This document shows positions 59,518 through 64,000 of a DNA stretch of 64,000 bases, piece by piece. Origin of the DNA: Pelagibius sp. CAU 1746 (GTDB lineage: Bacteria; Pseudomonadota; Alphaproteobacteria; Kiloniellales; Kiloniellaceae); NCBI RefSeq assembly GCF_039839785.1, contig NZ_JBDOQT010000001.1:1860001-1924000 (forward strand), given 5' to 3'. The notes under the pieces are model-generated. The model did not search any database, was not told where the DNA came from, and worked only from the letters and a program-made list of their open reading frames with translations. Made by a program: the position numbers and the translations under genes. The stretch's first letter is position 1. Every line of letters starts with the position of its first letter.

Positions 59518-61134
59518 TCAGTTGGTCGGCTTCACACCCAGAGCCAGGGTGTACTGGTCCGCCCGCGGCGTGTAGGTGATGCCCTTGCGGAAGGCCCAGG
59601 GCGTCACCTCGAAATGCAACGGCAGGATCCCATAGTCGGCCATCACCACGCCGCTGGCCTGCTGCAGGATCTTCTCCCGCTTGTCGTCGTCGACCGTGGC
59701 CAGGGCCTGGTCGATGAGGGCGTCGAGGTCCGGGTTGGAGTAGCGCCCGCGGTTGGTGCCGCCGTAGCCCTTGTCCTTGTTGCGGGTGGCCACCAGCGCG
59801 CGCAGCGGCGAGGACATCTCGCCGGTGCCCGAGCCCCAGCCGGCCAGGTACATGGAGAACTCGTACTGGTTCCGGCGCTTGAAGAAGGTGCTGGCGGTGA
59901 CTGCATCGACCTGGGTCTCGATGCCGACGCGGGTCAGCATCTGCGCGACCGCCTGGGCGACCTGGGCATCGTTGATGTAGCGGTCGTTCGGCGAGCCGAT
60001 GGTCAGGCCGAAGCCCTCGGGGTAGCCCGCCTCGGCGAGCAGCTTCTTGGCGGCGTCGGGATTGTATTCCTCCGCGCCGGCGCCCGGAGTCGAGCCGAAC
60101 ATGCCCGGCGGCAACAGCTCGCCGGCCGGCACGGCAACGCCGCCCATGATGCGTGCCACGATGGCATCGCGGTTGATCGCCATGGAGACCGCCTTACGCA
60201 CCCGCACGTCCTTGAAGGGGTTCTTCTCGGTGCCGGTGACGCCCGGGGTCGGCTCCTGCTCCTGATCCATGTGCAGGTAGATGACGCGGTTGGAAAGTCC
60301 CTGGGAGACCTGGAAGCCTTCGTTCTTGATGCGCTCCAGGTCCTGCAGCGGCGGCTTGTCGATCATGTCGACGTCGCCGGCCAGCAGGGCGGCGACGCGC
60401 GGCCCGTCGCTGGTGATCGGCCGGAAGGTGACCGTGGCCCAGTCGGCCTTGCCGCCCCAGTAGTTGTCGTTGCGTTGGAAGACGATCTTGTCGCCGCGGC
60501 TGTACTCGCCGAACTTGTACATGCCGGTGCCGATGGCGGCCTTACCGGTGTTGAAGTCGTCGGTCTTCGGGTAGTCGCCGGTGCCGCTGCAGCCCTCGCG
60601 GCCGAAGCCGATGTCGCCGGTCACGCCGTTGGCGGCGGCCGAGAGCACGCCCCAGGTCGAGACCTCGACCGGCAGCAGCGGGTAGGGCCCGTCGGTCTTG
60701 ATGATCAAGGTGTGCGGATCCGGGGCCTGCATGTCCGCGATGGCCTTGGTGTAGACCGTGAAGGATGAAGGGCTGTTCTCCACGTTGGGAATGCGGCAGA
60801 CGGTATAGATCACGTCCTTCGCGGTGAAGGGCGAGCCGTCGTGGAAGGACACGCCTTCGCGCAGCTTGAATTCCCAGGTGGTGTCGTCGAGCGGTTTCCA
60901 GGATGTCGCCAAGCCCGGCTGCAGACGCTGATTTTCGTCCTGCAGCACCATCGACTCGAAGACATGGCGCCGCATGGCGTTGTTCGGGCCGAGATTGTGA
61001 TAGTGCGGATCCAGGGCCGAGGGCTCGGCCGATGCGCCGATGGTCAGATCCTGCGCGGCGGCGGGTGATGCCAGCACCGGTGACACCAAGACGGCGGCCA
61101 GAGAGGCCGCGCAAAGCAGAGTACTCTTTCGCAT
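59518..61134 (-). CDS. periplasmic solute-binding protein, family 5 (DppA/OppA type), operon 2
   Basis: The 538-aa protein starts MRKSTLLCAASLAAVLVSPV, a signal peptide cleaved near PAAAQ (residue 28). It shows the family-5 marks EPSALDPHYH near residue 37 and WEFKLREGVSFHDGS near residue 90-104. The ATG 61134 has GGGGAA upstream. The frame is open further upstream, but the signal peptide fixes the start. It is paralogous to the binding protein of operon 1. The substrate is likely an N-acylated or cyclic amino-acid derivative, by context only. Confidence 0.94.
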   Translation of the reverse strand: MRKSTLLCAASLAAVLVSPVLASPAAAQDLTIGASAEPSALDPHYHNLGPNNAMRRHVFESMVLQDENQRLQPGLATSWKPLDDTTWEFKLREGVSFHDGSPFTAKDVIYTVCRIPNVENSPSSFTVYTKAIADMQAPDPHTLIIKTDGPYPLLPVEVSTWGVLSAAANGVTGDIGFGREGCSGTGDYPKTDDFNTGKAAIGTGMYKFGEYSRGDKIVFQRNDNYWGGKADWATVTFRPITSDGPRVAALLAGDVDMIDKPPLQDLERIKNEGFQVSQGLSNRVIYLHMDQEQEPTPGVTGTEKNPFKDVRVRKAVSMAINRDAIVARIMGGVAVPAGELLPPGMFGSTPGAGAEEYNPDAAKKLLAEAGYPEGFGLTIGSPNDRYINDAQVAQAVAQMLTRVGIETQVDAVTASTFFKRRNQYEFSMYLAGWGSGTGEMSSPLRALVATRNKDKGYGGTNRGRYSNPDLDALIDQALATVDDDKREKILQQASGVVMADYGILPLHFEVTPWAFRKGITYTPRADQYTLALGVKPTN

Positions 61135-61252
61135 GAGTTCGTTCCCCGTAAGACGTTGATGCGCCTGTTCCTGTCTCCCGTGGCGGGCCGCCGCCCACCC
61201 GGAAATCGCTCTTGGACCCTTCCCATCACTCGACGGCGGGACCTTCCTGGGT

Positions 61253-61281
61253 ATAATGCGAGTGTCTAACGAGGCTGTCAA
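61253..61281 (-). promoter_or_regulatory. candidate promoter of transporter operon 2
   Basis: On the minus strand TTGACA (61276-61281) and CATTAT (61253-61258) are 17 bases apart, a good sigma-70-type match. The leader to the binding-protein ATG would be about 110 bases. On the plus strand the same spot reads TATAAT, so a weak opposite promoter is also possible. Confidence 0.55.
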
Positions 61282-61350
61282 AGCGAAATGCCTATTCCAG
61301 GCTTGAACGTATTCGCTCAGGCAAAACGTAGCATTAGGGTCATAGAGGCT

Positions 61351-61365
61351 ATAACAATTTGTTAT
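61351..61365. promoter_or_regulatory. LysR-type T-N11-A operator
   Basis: ATAACAATTTGTTAT is a perfect inverted repeat with ATAAC/GTTAT half-sites and contains the LysR-family consensus T-N11-A. It overlaps the first ATG of the lysR gene, about 70 bases upstream of the minus-strand -35. It is likely the site through which the regulator controls the divergent transporter operon and itself. Confidence 0.62.
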
Positions 61366-62323
61366 GAGCTATGCTCTCGATTCGCAAGCCTATCCGGAGG
61401 GCCGGCGTTTGCCGACGCCCAGAATGATGGAGGCTTTCCAGGCGGTTATGGAGGCGGGATCCGTGAGTGCCGCGGCGCGCTACTTGGGCGTGTCCCAGCC
61501 TGCCGTCAGCCGCCTGCTGCGGCAGTTTGAGGAAGAGCTCGGCTTCTCGCTGTTCCTCCGCGCCAAGGGCAAACTCACCCCGACTCCGGAAGCCCACCGC
61601 CTCGCCGTCGACGTCGGGCAGGCGCTGGACGGCATCGAGCGGGTGCGCCGCTCCGCCGCTGATGTGCGCCGTCACGGCACGGAGCGCCTGCGCATCGGCG
61701 TCACGCCGATGCTCTACGAGGCGGTCGTTCACCGGCTGCTGGACGGCTTTCTCCTCGAGCACCCGCATCTGGTGCTCACCATGGAGACCGGCCTCACCGA
61801 GATGATGATCGACTGGCTGCTGCGCGACCAGGTGGAACTGGCCTTCGCGTCCCTGCTGGAAAGCCATCCCGGCATCGATGCCATCCCGCTGATCGAGACC
61901 CATTCGGTGGTCCTCATGCCGCCTGGCCATCCGCTGGCCGCCAAGCGCGCGATCGGCGTCGAGGATCTGGCCGAGGTACCGCTCATCACCATGACCCGGC
62001 GCTATCCGTCGCGCCACCGTATCGAGCAGATGTTCCGCCGCGCCGGGGTGCCCATGCGCCTGCGCGCCGAGACCAATCTCTCCGGCACCATCTGCGACAT
62101 GGTGCGCCTGGGCCAGGGCGTCGCCATATTGAACGCGCTGTCCTGGGGCGGAACCGGCCGCGGCGACCTGGAGGCGCGGCCGCTGACGCCGCGCCTGATC
62201 AATCGCTACGGCGTGCTGCATCTCTCCGACCGCGGCTTCTCCGGTCCGGCCCAGCAACTCCTCGCGGCGCTGCGCGCCTATCTGGCCCAGTCCATGGGCA
62301 ACGTCTATCTGGGTGAGGGATGA
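61364..62323 (+). CDS. LysR-family transcriptional regulator
   Basis: The 319-aa protein has the LysR helix-turn-helix (MMEAFQAVMEAGSVSAAARYLGVSQPAVSRLLRQFEEELG, residues 21-59) and a periplasmic-type effector domain from about residue 110. ATG 61364 has no Shine-Dalgarno and lies inside the operator. TTG 61409, after GGAGGG, would give 304 aa starting just before the HTH and is a good alternative. It diverges from the second transporter operon and precedes an M81 peptidase gene by four bases. Confidence 0.9.
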   Translation: MSYALDSQAYPEGRRLPTPRMMEAFQAVMEAGSVSAAARYLGVSQPAVSRLLRQFEEELGFSLFLRAKGKLTPTPEAHRLAVDVGQALDGIERVRRSAADVRRHGTERLRIGVTPMLYEAVVHRLLDGFLLEHPHLVLTMETGLTEMMIDWLLRDQVELAFASLLESHPGIDAIPLIETHSVVLMPPGHPLAAKRAIGVEDLAEVPLITMTRRYPSRHRIEQMFRRAGVPMRLRAETNLSGTICDMVRLGQGVAILNALSWGGTGRGDLEARPLTPRLINRYGVLHLSDRGFSGPAQQLLAALRAYLAQSMGNVYLGEG

Positions 62324-62327
62324 CATC

Positions 62328-63902
62328 ATGACAACGGGGCGTGCCCGGGGCTTGCGCATCGCTGTGGGCGGCTTCGCCCTGGAATCGGTTTCCTTCCTGC
62401 CGCTGGAAACCGGACTTGCCGATTTCGAACGCGAGGCGCGGCGCGGCGGCGACCTGGCCGAAAGCCTGGCCGGCACCGCGACGGTGGCCGGCGGTTTTCT
62501 GGAGGTGCTGGCGGCGGCCGGAGCCGAAGCGGTGCCGCTGGTCTATACCGATTGCTCGGCGGCGGGGCACGCCAGCGACGCGGCCTTCGATCACTTCCGC
62601 GACGAACTGATCGGGCGCCTGCGCGACGCGGGGCCGCTGGACGGCGTGCTGCTGTTCCTGCACGGCGCCATGACCACGCCCCGGCACCCCGATCCGGAAG
62701 GCGACCTGCTGCAGGCGCTGCGCGATGCGCTCGGGTCCGATCTGCCGGTCATGGTGGCCTTCGATCTGCACGCCAATCTCTCGCCGCGCACGGCCCGGCT
62801 TTGCGACGCGCTCTTCGGCTTTCACTTTTCCCCCCACGTCGACATGGCGGAAACCGGTGCCCGCGCCGCGCGCTGCCTGCTGGCCAGGCTGAACGGGGCG
62901 GCCGATCCGCAGCTCGCCCTGGTGAAGCCGCCGGTGGTGCTGCCGTCCATCTTCACCGCCACCGCGCTGGCGCCGCTGCGGGACATCGTCGCCGACTCCC
63001 TGACGTTGCCGGAGAGGGTGCCTGGGATCATCGATGCCTCGGTATTCTGCGGCTTCGCCTACGCCGACACGCCGGACCTGGGCTTTTCCGTCGCCGTGGT
63101 GGCCGACGGCGACCGCGCTCTGGCGCAGCGCGAGGCCGAACGCCTGGCGGGGCGCGTCTGGGACGCGCGCGAGGCGCTGCTGCACGAGGAACTGGTCGAC
63201 GATCTCGACGGCGGCCTCGCCAAAGCCAGGCGGATCGCGCAAGGCGAGTCGCGGCCCGTGGTGCTGTTGGAACACGCCGACCGCATGAACGATTCCACCT
63301 GGGCGCTGCGCCGCCTGATCGCCGCAGCGGCCGATCCGGATGGCGGGGGCCTGGCGGTGCACTGTCCCTACCTCTGGGACCCGGAAACCGCCGAGGCCGC
63401 GGTGGCGGCGGGGCGGGGCGCGCGGCTTGCGGTGGCGCTGGGCGGCAAGTCCTCCGAGCGCGCCGGCGGGCCGATCCAGGCCGAGGCGGAGGTGATCTGG
63501 GCCGGCCGCAAGGTCTTCACCGGAACCGGCCCCATGCGCAAGGGGCGGCGCATCGACCTCGGCCCCTCGGCGTTGCTGCGCTTCGGCGGGGTCACGGTCA
63601 GCGTGATCTCCGTGTGCACTTCGGCCATCGACCTGGACGCGCTGGAACAGTTCGGCGTCGACTTCGGCGGTCAGGACATCGTGCTGCTGCGCTCCAAGAC
63701 ACATTTCCGTGCTGTCTACGAACCCTTGGCCGCGGCCATCGTGATCGTCGACACGCCGGACTGGGGCACCGCCGATCTCGGGCGGTTGCCCTATCGCCAT
63801 GCACCCGCCGGGCTCTTTCCCCTGGCGCGGGATGCGGACTGGCCGGTTGTGGCCGAAAGGAACGACTATATGGACAAAAAAGTTGGGCAGGGAGACGACT
63901 GA
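62328..63902 (+). CDS. M81-family metallopeptidase (MlrC-like)
   Basis: The 524-aa protein matches the MlrC (microcystin LR degradation) family. It starts with LRIAVGGFALESVSFLPLET, has LFLHGAMTTPRHPDPEGDLL near residue 110 and AFDLHANLSPRTARLCDALFGFHFSPHVDMAETG near residue 145-180 with putative zinc residues, and a C-terminal MlrC domain. Such enzymes cleave small or modified peptides. ATG 62328 has GAGGGA upstream and follows lysR closely. Its stop overlaps the next start by one base. Confidence 0.87.
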   Translation: MTTGRARGLRIAVGGFALESVSFLPLETGLADFEREARRGGDLAESLAGTATVAGGFLEVLAAAGAEAVPLVYTDCSAAGHASDAAFDHFRDELIGRLRDAGPLDGVLLFLHGAMTTPRHPDPEGDLLQALRDALGSDLPVMVAFDLHANLSPRTARLCDALFGFHFSPHVDMAETGARAARCLLARLNGAADPQLALVKPPVVLPSIFTATALAPLRDIVADSLTLPERVPGIIDASVFCGFAYADTPDLGFSVAVVADGDRALAQREAERLAGRVWDAREALLHEELVDDLDGGLAKARRIAQGESRPVVLLEHADRMNDSTWALRRLIAAAADPDGGGLAVHCPYLWDPETAEAAVAAGRGARLAVALGGKSSERAGGPIQAEAEVIWAGRKVFTGTGPMRKGRRIDLGPSALLRFGGVTVSVISVCTSAIDLDALEQFGVDFGGQDIVLLRSKTHFRAVYEPLAAAIVIVDTPDWGTADLGRLPYRHAPAGLFPLARDADWPVVAERNDYMDKKVGQGDD

Positions 63903-64000
63903 TGCCATCGCCGATCGTAGAGAATGAGTATCCCATTGAATTGACGGCGCCGGACATTGCGCCCTACAAGGCCGGGAACACCGGCATCGACTACATCACT
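63902..64000 (+). CDS. succinylglutamate desuccinylase/aspartoacylase-family protein (3' truncated)
   Basis: Only the first 33 codons are present, starting MPSPIVENEYPIELTAPDIAPY and continuing KAGNTGIDYIT. This beginning is like AstE/AspA-family zinc deacylases, in which the GNTGI segment precedes the first zinc site. The start overlaps the M81 stop. It would deacylate an N-acyl amino acid, in keeping with the N-formylglutamate hydrolase nearby. The family call rests on a short segment. Confidence 0.55.
   Translation, partial: MPSPIVENEYPIELTAPDIAPYKAGNTGIDYIT

Noticed and set aside
1-64000. tRNA, rRNA, CRISPR arrays, insertion sequences and phage genes
   Set aside because: Intergenic gaps were read on both strands. 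None shows a cloverleaf with GGTTCGA-type arm, direct-repeat arrays, transposase motifs or integrase motifs.

Overview
The window is one contiguous stretch of bacterial chromosome with strong GC bias, high coding density and many 4-base ATGA/GTGA overlaps between genes. TamA/TamB, RimK with a RimB-type peptidase, the RbbA operon, a CIO-type cytochrome bd and two dipeptide/oligopeptide ABC systems indicate a Gram-negative proteobacterium. The promoter style and gene mix fit a heterotrophic alphaproteobacterium, possibly near Rhodospirillales/Rhodovibrionaceae, but that placement is an inference. I see no rRNA, tRNA, insertion sequence, phage gene or CRISPR array.

Region 1 (1-14.9 kb) looks like a catabolic island for cyclic amides or small peptides. 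It opens with a split biotin-dependent enzyme: a biotin carboxylase truncated by the window edge, then PxpB/KipI-like and PxpC/KipA-like carboxyltransferase halves. BioY biotin uptake follows. Facing it is a complete Dpp/Opp-type ABC operon (binding protein, two permeases, two ATPases) on the minus strand. Divergent from that is a tightly overlapping operon of a MarR regulator, creatininase-family amidohydrolase, ketopantoate-reductase-like enzyme, short-chain dehydrogenase, M20 dipeptidase and EamA exporter. The divergent gap carries two near-identical inverted repeats that are probably MarR operators.

Region 2 (15-25.7 kb) concerns the cell surface. A minus-strand operon joins an arylsulfotransferase-like protein, two small membrane proteins and a PAPS-type sulfotransferase. 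A DUF1194 secreted protein follows. Then comes a seven-gene coupled operon: PseI and PseF (the last two steps to CMP-pseudaminic acid), two methyltransferases, a GNAT, an ATP-grasp protein and a HAD hydrolase.

Region 3 (25.8-47 kb) is largely housekeeping and envelope: cytochrome bd oxidase with its small DUF2474 subunit, a YhiI/RbbA/YhhJ-type ABC operon, a CaCA exchanger, two secreted proteins of unknown function, a RimB-RimK-AstE-like module, an MscS channel, and the TamB/TamA pair on the minus strand.

Region 4 (47.4-64 kb) begins with sulfur amino-acid genes (homocysteine methyltransferase, an alpha/beta hydrolase, MetY). It continues with a hydantoin-type operon (DapA-family protein, hydantoinase/dihydropyrimidinase, Asp/Glu/hydantoin racemase) preceded by a possible SD-sequestering RNA fold. 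YtoQ, N-formylglutamate amidohydrolase and a second complete Dpp/Opp operon follow. A divergent LysR gene leads into an M81/MlrC peptidase and a truncated AstE-like gene. Regions 1 and 4 thus hold parallel transporter, regulator and amidohydrolase cassettes.
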